DNA from: Verpa conica
Lineage: Eukaryota; Ascomycota; Pezizomycetes; Pezizales; Morchellaceae
Length of the DNA: 64,000 nucleotides
Assembly (NCBI GenBank): GCA_033030425.1
Contig: JAUFSD010000010.1
Span: 62,001-126,000, forward strand
Direction of reading: 5' to 3'
A program made the position numbers and the translations under genes. The notes under the pieces are model-generated. The model was not told where the DNA came from. It searched no databases and saw only the letters and a list, made by a program, of their open reading frames with translations. Shown here piece by piece: positions 30,244 through 41,194 of this stretch (position 1 is its first letter; every line of letters begins with the position of its first letter).

Positions 30244-31694
30244 GTTGCATGTAGATACCTGTAGGTGGCTGTAGGCGACTACAGATATCCGTAGATAAAT
30301 ACAAATGCCTGTATATATGATGAACCTAATGTGTACAATTTACATTAGAGTCACTATGTGCAAGTACCTATGGGTTCCTGTATCGATAACAGGCATAAAG
30401 AATATGAACATACAACTATCGAAGCCAGGGTTTTGGTTAGAGGCTCTGTACCTAGCGAGCAAAGGACACCTATTAACTGGTAGAAATACAACTTGCATGT
30501 TCAGGTTCTTTATGCCTATTACGAGTAGGGCGGAGAGATAAGTGGCCGAAGCCTGCAGATCACTTCAGCGCCTGTAGTCGGGTGTGGTCCAGCTCATCCT
30601 AGGACCGGACGGACTATAGTCCACAGTTCGTCCGCTCCTTACTGACATACGGAGCCCGAGCCCATTACACTAGTAGGACTTTGATGATCGGCTTTTAGCG
30701 ATGAAAAAGGTTGGATCTGAAAATAGGCTGGTCAGCAAGGGTACCAAAGACGTTCTGTAGATATGTGTTGATGGCGCACAGCGAATTCGGTTTCACCTTC
30801 CCAGAGGATAGGCTCGCTAAAATAATGAAGCCATACAGAAACGGCAGCAATTCTAAAATGATAGGAGATACATTCGAAAGGCCTGGCCTCATGATACAAC
30901 ATTGGCAGCCCATAGACATGGCTAAGTATGACAAGAGGTAAAAGACATTCCCTTTGGCTATATAAAGATAGGCTTACTTTGTTAAAGATAAGGGAAGAAG
31001 TCGAGGTTGAGCTGTTCTTACAGGGTGAGTTATTTTTGACTGAGTGGGACAGATTGTTTCGGTATCCATACCCCTATCAAGAAGTCAAATCGTAGTCACA
31101 CATGTTACCTAGAGCTACAAAAAGAAAAACTACAGCGGCGCCGTATACATACATGATTGGGAAACTATCGATGAGGTTCTACCCCGCCTCTACAATGGCC
31201 CTTACCCATTCTAATTAGCTGTGTGAATTATATGCCAGGGGTAGACAAGAATTACCAAGCAAATTTGATAGGGGCTTTCTTTAGTGGGTAAAGCACACCT
31301 ACATTTTGCGAGTAAAGCCTGGCTTGTCCGCCTGACCAGAGTATGTATATAAGAAACACCAAGAATACATTTTTCCCTTCCTAATGCCAAAGATTCCCAC
31401 GACTCGAACGCCCATTCCCTGCTACAATAGGTTAAATTTAGTAAGGTGATACTGTATGGAAGGGGGTGAGGACGCGGCACGCAGCTGAGATCACAATATT
31501 TTGCGTAGGACCAGACAGGTGAAGCGCATAGAACTCTACCTTTTCTTCGCCATGTGAACTAATTAGGCTAAGGATTATTGTAGCTGGTGATACAGAATCT
31601 CGGACTACGGCCAAAGCCAGTCTAGAAGTTGTCTGACTGGATGGCTGGGCCCGTATAACCAAATATCATATGTAATATTATGAGGAGGTATGTA
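30244..31694. other. Gene-free stretch with small repeats
   Basis: It holds a hairpin with 24-bp arms around AGGCATAAAGAA (30391-30414 / 30496-30521), a decayed hAT family-1 fragment near 30560-30660 (TAGGACCGGACGGACTATAG), and a degenerate relative of the 8991-9216 element at about 31240-31455. The plus frame 30711-30941 (76 codons, starts MDLKIGWSARVPKTF) is hydrophilic and unrecognised; it could be an exon but no partner exon was found. Confidence 0.4.
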
Positions 31695-31902
31695 CCGTAG
31701 GCACTCGATAAATCCGGACCGTTGCCCAGAGCCTTATTTTCTAAGCTATCCCTGTTTAGGGGTCAAAATAACAAATCTAGAGGGAAAAAGGGCCTCAGCA
31801 CACGGTTTGACATACAAGAAAATTGCTGTAGTTGGTTTAATATACTCGTATTCTTGCAAGCCACGCTCTCGGCAACGGTCCGGATTTATCGAGTGCCTAC
31901 GG
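31695..31902 (+). mobile_element. TA-flanked inverted-repeat element (208 bp)
   Basis: Perfect 31-bp terminal repeats starting CCGTAGGCACTCGATAAATC, flanked by TA (31693-31694, 31903-31904). The repeats explain why plus frames at both ends give the same peptide. No coding capacity. Confidence 0.85.
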
Positions 31903-32651
31903 TAACAGGGTGGAGGGTGGAGGGTGGAGGTATATGAGTTATGAGGCAGGTAGTATGAGGGAGACTTGATATGTAACAAGTTCTTCCTTTGCTAAGTCTT
32001 ATTTAAATCCCATACCACAGAGCTCTAGCTTACCGTGTTATCTGTCCTTGTTAAGCATTTATTTCACACACACACTATATACCTTACTCTCTTTATTTCT
32101 TCCTCCTCTCACATGTTTCTATCTGTAATCCGAGCCGATACCCAGCACAGGTGTGGTCATACCATAATCTTTCTGGGGCACCAGTAATATGTCAAGAAAA
32201 TCAGGAAGAGATCTAGCCCTTGCCCAACAAAAACAAGAGACCAACCTAAACGGCAGCCCCGCGGCTGATGACCTCCTCTAGTGTGCACCGTGCAGTGGAT
32301 AACATAAAAGAGATCATCACCTAGATCCTGTTCTAAAAAGGCGCAGAAATAAACTTTGCTGGTTTCAATGGCCTCCCAATACTCCAATATTCGGCAGCTT
32401 TCAAACCTGATGATAGCCAGTTTCCTATTTGCCAATGACACAGATGTCGAGTACCACGACAAGAAAACGGGAATAGCTCCCACCACCATGGCAGTACGGT
32501 CCCACTAGAAAATGTCCAGTAACAAGAGGTGATGTGTGAGTTCTTGCTTAAAAATAGTATAGATTCTAGTATCCGTGATTTGATTCATTTGACCTATTCC
32601 ATCTAGTTAGGGTAAAATTATATTACAAATCTGATCAATGAGTTCTATGTA
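31903..32651. other. Gene-free spacer
   Basis: A short GGGTGGA triplication (31908-31928) is the only repeat. The minus frame 32157-32489 (110 codons) has no start context, domain or splice extension that I can support. Confidence 0.4.
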
Positions 32652-33219
32652 CAGCCGTGTCCAACAAATTCCCGGAGCCCCCCATAGCAACGGGGGCATT
32701 TCAGCGATACATCAACAACCATAAAGTTTCTACAAAGAGAAGTGTTTAGGATAAGCTAGATGAGGTGATTTAACTCTACAATGAGGCCTCTGGGTCACTT
32801 GGCTCATATGTAGAGGGTTAGTCCCCCAATCTATTAAGAGCTCTATCTCAATACTCATACAGGCAATAAGGCCCAAAAAATGCGCCAATGGTCACCAGAT
32901 TAAATACATATATATCATACAAGACTAACTTCCTACCCCATTAGTTCTAAACTATTTCATTGAATGGTTGATGAACTAGAGTTGATTAGGTGTTTGTTTT
33001 GGTATGAACTGACAAGACTTATTGAAGGTCACACCACAGGGGTCAAAAGACTCCCAAAGTGATATTTTTCTCGGATTTCTTTACATACTTATATCCCCCA
33101 TAGTCTCTTTAGTACCTATATGTATTCCCATATTAATACTAGTATTTGTGGTTGTGTTGAGGTCTGCGGAATTGCCGTTGCCATGGGGGGGGGCTCCGGG
33201 AATTTGTTGGACACGGCTG
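32652..33219 (+). mobile_element. TA-flanked inverted-repeat element (568 bp), pogo/Tc1-type
   Basis: Terminal repeats of about 40 bp begin CAGCCGTGTCCAACAAATTC, flanked by TA (32650-32651, 33220-33221). The outermost part is perfect; inside, one arm has a G run three bases longer. No transposase frame. Confidence 0.85.
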
Positions 33220-33221
33220 TA

Positions 33222-34567
33222 CTATTCCCACGAAAATACTTGCAGATAATAGCTGATTTGACTTTATAGCACTAGCAAAGTTATAACAAAAGATAAGAGC
33301 ATCGCCTTGGGGGCATTGGAATGAGGCTGAACAATTTATTTGTACGTTATGATTTTATCCTATATTTTATGCACTTAACTAAATATCATGTATACTTAGC
33401 TCGAAAGTGATGGTGATTTACTCACGATAAGCAGCAAGGTGGTTAACCCTATGCCCATCATATTTTCGCGAACAGTCACAACGTTGGTAGCAGTCCGGAT
33501 TCCAAATAGCGTAAGAAACCCTATCTGAGATCACTATCTGTTTTAAGAGCACCAAAGCTACGAGGAACTGCTACGAATTACAAGACAAGGGTTGGCGGGT
33601 GTGTCGAGTTTCCGTAGGGTAGTTAGTTATCCCATGGCCTGGTAAAGCTGACCCCAAGTGGGGCCAAACTTCTATACTGGCCATGTTTATACTAACTAGG
33701 TACATCAGGTATCATATATTAAATGTATAGAAAAGACAGTTTTGGTATAACTATTCATGGCCAGCCCAAGAGAGAGATCTACCACTCTGGCCCTAGTGGG
33801 GGGTCGGAATTGTCTACCAACTTATGGGAAAGGTATGACATTAGGGATCACTCAATTGAAATTTGTGCAATGAAAAAAGTTGCTAACCTTGGGGGTCATC
33901 ACTAGAGAAAGGGATAGCGGTATGATTGTAAAGTACACCTCATCTTTGCCATGCACACAAGATTGCTACCATGCTCCCCCGCCCTTGTTGTTGTCTCAGG
34001 ATTTTTTACCGGATCATAGGAAGGGGTTAGCGTGCCGGGGGAGGGGTGAGGAAGGGGGGTAGCACTGGGTGCCATAAAGTGGGTAGCCTTGCTCTAGATG
34101 GCTGGTGAGCCAGCGTATTACGGCATAGTGCATATAATATGCAGCGGGCACTAAACTCAGTTGCGACAGCTGACATAATGATAGGAACACTTATAAGTAC
34201 TATCCTCCTTCTGCCTAAACAGGGGAAAGGCTTTAAGAGGCCTGTTTGCCCTTTTCCTAGCCTCAAGTTACCCACAGTTCTCAATGCCATACAACGCGGT
34301 ATGCCCTTGAAGCCGGCCTCCAACCACAATGTCGAAAATATCTTTGGCGTATTCATATAAGTGTTACCCAGAATGCCGATACCAGAGGCAACCAAACACT
34401 TAATTACTGGATTACAAGCGGTGCCTGCGAATGGGTCATGTGATTTCTCCTTACATCAGGTGACACTTTGATCTCTAAGAGCTCTGGAGTTTACGTAATC
34501 ACTATAACCCCGCACAAATGTTCTTTAAAATTTCTTCCTCCTCACCACCTCTTATCAAATCTATATC
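33222..34567. other. Gene-free stretch upstream of the 34568 gene
   Basis: No supported ORF. At 33631-33646 TTATCCCATGGCCTGG resembles the end motif of the element at 13864-14659 and may be a remnant. The last 60 bp before 34568 are CT-rich, as is usual for fungal promoters. Confidence 0.4.
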
Positions 34568-35322
34568 ATGATGAGCAATAAATCTCTAACACCCAGCGAG
34601 ACTAGCTTCGACAAAACGATCAGCACAAGCATAGGTCCAACAGAAAATCTGACATCACAGACCACCAATCCCGCCCCAAAAAATCTGCCGTTGGAGGAGA
34701 TTCCCACCACAGACAATCTGGCGCCGAAGACGGAAGATCTAGCGCCGCAGACGGGCAACCGTCCGGCACTACAGACTTCTAGTACCGCTATAGATAACCC
34801 GGTGCCGCAGACCTCCGGTTCCATTATCGGTACGGCGCCGCCTTCCGGCCCCATTATAGCACCAGCGGACAGTTCGCCGCCACATACTTCCGATGCCACT
34901 ATATCTGTGAGGCTGGACATTCCCGATCCAGCATCCTTCGATGGTGGCCTCATCGACGCACCGCCAGCGGGCTGGAAAAAGGGAGAGATATTTTCATGGC
35001 TAAATATGCCATTAGCTATTCATAGGAAAAGTACAATCGATGGTAAGCACTTACCCGAGGACTCGAAGGTGTATAAATTACTAAGAAGGCTTGTACAGCT
35101 ACTCGAGTAGTCTGGGATGAGTTCGTAAAGGCCGAACCGAAGTGGCTTAGTTATACCTGGTCTGAGATTCCCTCAGATGTACGGAAAGCCGTGGCGGAAA
35201 CGCTGTTAAATAAGATGACAAACGAGACTGAGCCTTACAGGGGTGTATACTGGAGGACCCGCGAATGGCTACCAGAGCGTTTGTTAGCGGCGAAACATAA
35301 GTCGTCTAAATCCACTAGGTAG
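34568..35322 (+). CDS. Hypothetical protein, two exons
   Basis: Exon 1 is 34568-35042, exon 2 is 35099-35322; the 56-nt intron has a GTAAGC donor, a TTACTAAG branch region and a TGTACAG acceptor, and splicing joins ...HRKSTID to ATRVVWDEFVK in frame. The product is 232 residues. The N-terminal 115 or so are Ser/Thr/Pro-rich with loosely repeated NLAPKTEDLAPQTGN-type units and look disordered. The C-terminal part (VRLDIPDPASF, GWKKGEIFSWLNMP, EPKWLSYTWSEIP, GVYWRTREWLPERLL) is Trp-rich, looks folded and ends in a basic tail KHKSSKSTR. I do not recognise the family. The long coherent frame and the good intron argue for a real gene. Confidence 0.7.
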
Positions 35323-35406
35323 TAGATTGATGGTTGGAAATATTTACATTCTTTTTTAAATAGTTAGTTCATGTGAAAGCTTTTGTAAAGAATTGCCGCA
35401 TAAATT

Positions 35407-35900
35407 AGAGAGACACTAAGAGGTTAAAATAAGATGTGGCGTAGTATTTATAGCCTCTGGTTGAAAAGATCTGGAACCTAAGTTCGGGGCTTTCATGCCC
35501 CCGATAAAGCTTCTATCGATAGTGTTGTCCCAAGAACCCGTACCCTTGTTTCCCGATGTTTTATACCAGAGGCGTAGCTATATAGCAAAGGTAGTTTCTA
35601 CCCCTAAGTGAGAAAAGAAAAGAGAGCGAAAACACTTGATATAGCGAGCGCCAAAGACAGTACTACCAAATCATTTATAATACAGTGTATGGCGGAACCA
35701 GGATCTGCTACCAGGGTATTATGGCCAATCCTATTATCAGAGCCTTCGCCAGAAACTTAAAGAGCAAATAAAAACACCAAATCTCATTTCTCACCTTTCT
35801 CCATACTTTTTGTCTGTCGATATAAGATTCTCTAGCCACACTTTATTTAGACATCTTAGCGCCATTATGATTCTTGACTGTTTACGGTAGGGACTAATGA
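35407..35900 (+). repeat. Dispersed repeat, copy 2, with two internal insertions
   Basis: Blocks CTAAGAGGTTAAAATAAGA, TAGCGAGCGCCAAAGACAGT and AGCCACACTTTATTTAGACA match 9821-10050 in order. Two extra segments interrupt the match here: one of about 120 bp bounded by GCCTCTGGT...ACCAGAGGC (near 35450-35575), and one of about 130 bp near 35690-35820. Confidence 0.6.
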
Positions 35901-36056
35901 AACTCGGACTATTTTTGAATCCTTGCGCTGCTGAGGAACTAAAATTAAAGAACTAAATACACAGAGAAACCATAAACCTTATATATTAAAGAAAAAACCT
36001 TCAACTAGTAATTACCCGGTCAGCCAACCAGCATAATGAACTATCCAATACCAGTC

Positions 36057-36323
36057 TAGTGTTCGTCACTGGGGACTCCGTCCCCCTAACTCTCCAGGGA
36101 TCCACACCCCGAACCACCCCATTCCCCGACCAGGCCGGGTTTGCCCTTTAAGGATCCCCCATTAACCAAAATCTAACCTAATTAACTGCAGTGGCCCCAA
36201 CGGGGCCCCGCCAGTTATCCCCCCATTGGGACGATTCCTTCACCTAAAATCAGGCCCCGAACCCGGGCCGGGGCGGGTCCATTAGTCCAGAAACCGCCCC
36301 GAATTGCCCCGTGACGAACACTA
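36057..36323 (+). mobile_element. hAT-like MITE, family 3, copy B
   Basis: 267 bp with ends TAGTGTTCGTCAC / GTGACGAACACTA, highly similar to the reverse complement of copy A (shared ATTAACTGCAGTGGCCCCAA). No 8-bp duplication is seen at this copy. Confidence 0.85.
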
Positions 36324-37924
36324 GCACTAGAGAGTATGGTATTGAAAAATACTCCCCAAATCAATTCCCGGCAGCTCTACAGGTGAGGTTGGTTCTTGTT
36401 ATATGTAAGATCAAAAAAATCTAGGTAGCTCGGGATTAATGCTGGGTAGAAAATAAAACATTACTAACATGGGATGTCGGGAGTCATAGGTAAAAGGCCG
36501 TAAGTAAGAAAAACAGGATTATGATTCGAGTTAGTTTTGGTCCATTTTAGATATGATCTTAGTAGAAGTTTGATTTATTATTATTGCTGTTACTTTTGTT
36601 ACTTTTGTTTAAAATATTTTTTGTGTTTGAGGTTTTATTTTTGATTGTTATGATTGCATGTTTTGTTTTTGTTGGGTTTAGCCCGTAGTATGTGGTACAA
36701 GTACCTTAGCCCCTAGGCTCCATGTACTTATGATTAATTCATTCATTCCGTAGGTAAAAAGTCGTGGGGAGCCTATAGCAACCTGCCTAAGAAATCCTAA
36801 CAAGGCGTTTTAAAATGGCGTATAGCATATGAGTAGGTAGAAGGTAAGAGGAGGCCGTCGGTAGAAGGTAGACGTCCGTGGGGAGTTCCCTGAACAGAGC
36901 ACCCTGAACAGAGCACCCTGAACGATGTGGAGGGGTGGGGTGCGGACGAAGTGTCTGGAAGACTTGTTGGCTGCTTCGGTGCGACACCGTCCTTCGTGAA
37001 TACCGCTCCGGTCTGGCCTGGCGGGCGCCATCTCCACCCGCTTGATGACCCCCCTAAGAAAATACCATACTAACTAGCCAAACCCGTTCATCCCTTAGTC
37101 TGGTGGTACTGCCCACCCTCAGTGGGGGCCAAAACCGGCGAGGCGGTGCATATAGGTATTGTGGGGGGACAAAAATAACCGCGGATCGACACCTCAAAAA
37201 ACACAGAATTCTAAAAGTACCACCACAACCACAAGAGTAAATATATCAGTCTAATAATTTATTGGCCTAAAGAATAGTCCTAGGTGGACATTTATACCAT
37301 GGAAAAATGTCTTGTTGATTACCCAGGCTTACTGTATTGTGGGTTCTTTATGGCCACAAAAAAAGACTTGATATAGCAGGATCCACTGCTTCAACAAAAT
37401 CCCTTCTTTCTGGCTATTATCTGGTGCATATTAAATAAAATCCAATGCGGTATCTACCCTCATAGTGATACTTTCTACTTAATAAAAATACCTAATAAAA
37501 ATCATAAAGTAGTTTTTAGCTACTAAGGCACCCTGTGAATGGAAACTCCCAAATAGTACAGTGAATTTTCTCCCTAACATAGAGGGGCTCCCAATAATGT
37601 ATTTGGTCATGTGTATAAAGTTCTCATCTTTGTCTTATCAGCTTGTTGAATTTTGGTGGTGGGGGTGGGTTGTTGTCACTATGTAATCCACGGTTATTTT
37701 TGTCTCCCCACAATATTTTGATACCCTACCAATGATTTTAGGAAGAATCCCTAACCCATAATTCAAAAGCGGTGAAACCTCCCAGTAGTGCTGCCTATTC
37801 TACTAACAAAAAAATTTAAGACTTGACTTACTTGCCACTCTTAAGTTAAAGCCACTCCTTTCCCTTTTTAGCCCCCACTTTGGATGGGCAACATTTTCCA
37901 CCAGACTAAGGGATACACCTTGGG
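36324..37924. other. Gene-free stretch with a LINE-type tail and minisatellite remnant
   Basis: Bases 36540-36750 are T-rich and end TACCTTAGCCCCTAGGCTCC, ATGTACTTATGATTAAT and (TCAT)n, the family-2 retroposon tail. Bases 36748-36890 hold diverged units of the 42-bp minisatellite. The rest is AT-rich and featureless. Confidence 0.5.
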
Positions 37925-38120
37925 GTTGAGATAAGAAGTGACGAACAACCTAACTTATAAAGGCAGTTGCTACCCTCAGTTGAGTAAAAAAGAGAGAATT
38001 GTAGCGAGTGGCGAAAAAGCTACTCCTAAACTGTTTTCAGTAAGATATTTGTGTGACACTTTGTCTATACCCCAAAGTGCAGAAATAGACCTCACCAGTT
38101 AATATAGTATGTGATTAATG
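37925..38120 (+). repeat. Dispersed repeat, copy 3 (partial)
   Basis: Contains AGTTGCTACCCTCAGTTGAG, TAGCGAGTGGCGAAAAAGCT and a diverged CACTTTGTCTA block in the order seen at 9821-10050. Confidence 0.45.
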
Positions 38121-38379
38121 ACATGGGTAGGAGGCAGGAGGTCGTATGGCATGAGACATGAGTAGAATGTATTAAGTCACCGTTAATGGGGATTTACACA
38201 CGCCCATAGATCATAAGACATGGCGCTCCGCAAACAAGCCCGGAGGTCTATATAGCTGAGTACGTCGCGGCCCCTCTATCCTCACAGCACGCAACTGGTG
38301 TATAGTTAAGCCCTCACATATCCCTTGTAAGTGTTTCCCCACTGTTTTTTTAATATAGCAACTAATAATTACAAAGGAA

Positions 38380-38748
38380 ATGTGTGTTCACGCGATTGAT
38401 CACTTTATCGGATGTAGACACATATATTCGAGAACCGTATACTGCCTTTACGTAGGCACTATCAAGTGCAAGCACCAGCGTAACAGTAGTGAGCACACGC
38501 AAAAATGTGGTCAATCTTGGTGCCGTAACCTCAAGATGAACACTTCTATTACTCCTTACCCGATCATTTACTCTACATTGTTTAATCCGGGGATTTTCCA
38601 TCACCCATCTCATAAAACCATTAGTTTTACTACCGGCTGTTTTATAAGGTTCGAAAGCACTCCTTTTTGTGTTTTCTTAGCTAACAGTTTCAAAGTCCAA
38701 TTCATAGTTCGTTTGAATTTCTCAAACTCTCTTATTGCTCGGAGATGA
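38380..38748 (+). CDS. Possible Cys-rich small protein, unrecognised
   Basis: A 122-codon plus frame starting MCVHAIDHFIGCRHIYSRTV with further cysteines (YCLY, IKCK, KCGQSWCRN). The pattern C..H..F..C.H.....VxC resembles short cysteine-rich fungal proteins that I know only as a general type. The second half is hydrophobic and Phe-rich. No intron or neighbouring exon supports it, and the flanks are repeats. It could be a decayed gene. Confidence 0.3.
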   Translation: MCVHAIDHFIGCRHIYSRTVYCLYVGTIKCKHQRNSSEHTQKCGQSWCRNLKMNTSITPYPIIYSTLFNPGIFHHPSHKTISFTTGCFIRFESTPFCVFLANSFKVQFIVRLNFSNSLIARR

Positions 38749-39593
38749 CGTGTATCTGGACTGGTTCCTGGGATGCTTTATCCGCTTCTACAACCTATAC
38801 AGGCGGGCATTTTATAAGTAAGGATGCAGCCATTGCCGCCAGGAATCACCAGCAGGCTGATTGAGCTCCCGCCTTGGAACCCTTGTCATCCATGTTCTAC
38901 TCTTCCACATATTCAGTATAGTACATCTATATATCGTCCAGTGTATAATTTAGTAAATAAATGGCTTTAGTCTTAAATCAACGAGAACTAGAGTCTTCGT
39001 GTCAGGGTGAAGAATTGGGACAGGCCAGGCTGTCACGGATCTGAGTGATCGCAGTTCTGCTCTGTTGCTACTACCATATTTCGCTGTTTTTCGCTGTCTT
39101 TTATTTCGTGACGGATCCGGGCGATTGCTACATTTCCCTTTTCAATGCCCCAATACTTTAGCCCTGACACGAACACAGTTGCACCTTGTGATGCGGGATC
39201 CGTTGCTGTTACGGCGGCACGTTGTTACAAAAGTTCAATTTTAGGTGGCAACACCCAGGGCTAAACACCCAACTGAAATAAAAGCCCATCTAAAATTGTT
39301 CAGAGGGGACTGTTATTAAATTAATAATGAGCGAGATTTTTAAATATTGGGCGATACTCTCAGCCAGAGTTGTACTGGTTAAGATCAAAGCAAACGCTTA
39401 CTCTAGCTAAGATTACCATAAAATAAAATTAAAAGTGCAGCCAGCGACGACGGCTCATACCTACCAAAGTCCGATCTGACTTTTTACGGTTCGCAACGCC
39501 CACCCACTCCACATAATAAAATAAAATCATCTCAGATAGATTAGGTGAGTGCTATTTCTAAGGTAAAATTGTGCAAGGTTTTCAAATATCTAG

Positions 39594-39865
39594 TAGTGTT
39601 CGTCATTGGGGTTGGTCCCCCAAACTAAGCGAGGAAACACACCAAGAAACCACTGGAACCGCTCCATTCCCTGGCCGGGTCGGGTTTGCCCTTTGGAAAT
39701 CCCCCATTAGCCAAAGCTTAACCTAACTAACTCCAATAGGTTAAACGGGCCCCACCGGTTATCCCCCTTGGGGCGGTTCCTTCACCAAAAATCAGGCCCC
39801 GAACCCGGGTCGGGGCAGGCCCATTGGCCCAGAAACTGCCCCGAATCGCCCCAAGACGAACAGTA
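39594..39865 (+). mobile_element. hAT-like MITE, family 3, copy C
   Basis: 272 bp with ends TAGTGTTCGTC / GACGAACAGTA (one mismatch), same orientation as copy B; it retains CGGGTTTGCCCTTTGGAAAT and CAGGCCCCGAACCCGGG blocks of the family. Confidence 0.85.
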
Positions 39866-40167
39866 CTCTCATTTACTCTATGTGAGATGTTTTTTATTTT
39901 AATTGGGTGTTGGGTGCACATTTGGTAAATACCAACCTCTTGCAACCCTCACACTGGCAACTAGGATACATAACATAAGACTACCGCATTCTTTTATCTG
40001 TACCTTCATAGACATAGCTCAGGCTAGAAAATATTTAAATATTTCAAAAATCTCACTTAATATTTACCTAATAATAGTACTCTGAATACTTTTAAGTGAA
40101 CTTATTTTAGTTGGGTGTTTTAGGCCTGAGCGTTGCCATTGCCACGCTAAATCTGTAGATTGGACCT

Positions 40168-40293
40168 TATAACTATAGTGCGCACATAGTCTCGTGCCCA
40201 TCCCCTACGGCGCAGCTTGCTGCGTCACCTACGGTGGCTGCACAGCAAAAGCAACCATTGGGGCTGGGAACGAGACTAGTGCGCACAGTTATA
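40168..40293 (+). mobile_element. Fold-back element (about 126 bp)
   Basis: TTATAACTATAGTGCGCACA...TAGTCTCGT pairs with ACGAGACTAGTGCGCACAGT...TATAA with a few indels. The loop carries a smaller GGCGCAGC/GCTGCGTC hairpin. Confidence 0.65.
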
Positions 40294-41079
40294 AACCCGG
40301 ACCAACATTTTAAGCTAATATTCCAACACAATATATAGAATTTTGTATAAAAACTTGGGAAACTTTATAATATACTATTAAAGCTTCCCAAGTTTCTATA
40401 GGCCATTAGGGGCTATGGTTGTTGTGGAATAAAACCTTACTTTTGGGTGTTGTGGCACGTCATTAGCGTACGTGGCTAGTGTATGTTATATAAACATAGA
40501 TATGTGACCCTAGGTCACCAATATAATACATCCTTAGTTTGGTGTTACACTTCACAGCCCAGTGTGAAAAGTGTGATATAAAATCGTTCCCTATTATACC
40601 CAGCCTATGACCAGATGTACTTAGGTATATCTTTCCAGCACTATATATCAAAATGCTGTTTTTCATGCTAAAAATACTGGGGTATACTCTTTAAGTCACT
40701 GGAGATCCTTTGGAAGTGTTATAAGAGAGTTTATATCTTTGAGGGGAAGTACATAGTCAACAATATTAGCATACTCGGCGCTTTTGGGCATGATAGGCGT
40801 GTTCCAAGCCCGATTTTTATTGGTCCAGATTTAAGACCGTGCGCATCACACGTGCCGCCGTATGCTGTCCCGTATAAAATCGCCTTGTCAAACCTTTTTC
40901 TACTACAAAATAGATTTGTTACCCCAGGTTCTCTGCAAAGATTTAATATGCTGTATGAGGTTCTGTATATTCTTGGTGTTCGACATAAGTGCGACTATAA
41001 ATTTATTGCATTATCAACTCCTAACTAGAACCCCAATATAAGCCCAAACTTATGTTAACATATTACTAATTAAAGCGTA

Positions 41080-41191
41080 CTACGCCTGCGGGGGTAAGTC
41101 TTTGGACACCTGGCTGTGGTGGTCCAATAGTTTTGGGTGAGAGATGGTGCCACCATTGCTACTGTCCAAGGACTTACCTCCACAGGCGTAG
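41080..41191 (+). mobile_element. TA-flanked hairpin MITE (112 bp)
   Basis: About 28-bp arms, CTACGCCTGCGGGGGTAAGT against ACTTACCTCCACAGGCGTAG, flanked by TA (41078-41079, 41192-41193); the middle also folds (GGTGGTCC...GGTGCCACC). Confidence 0.75.
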
Positions 41192-41194
41192 TAC

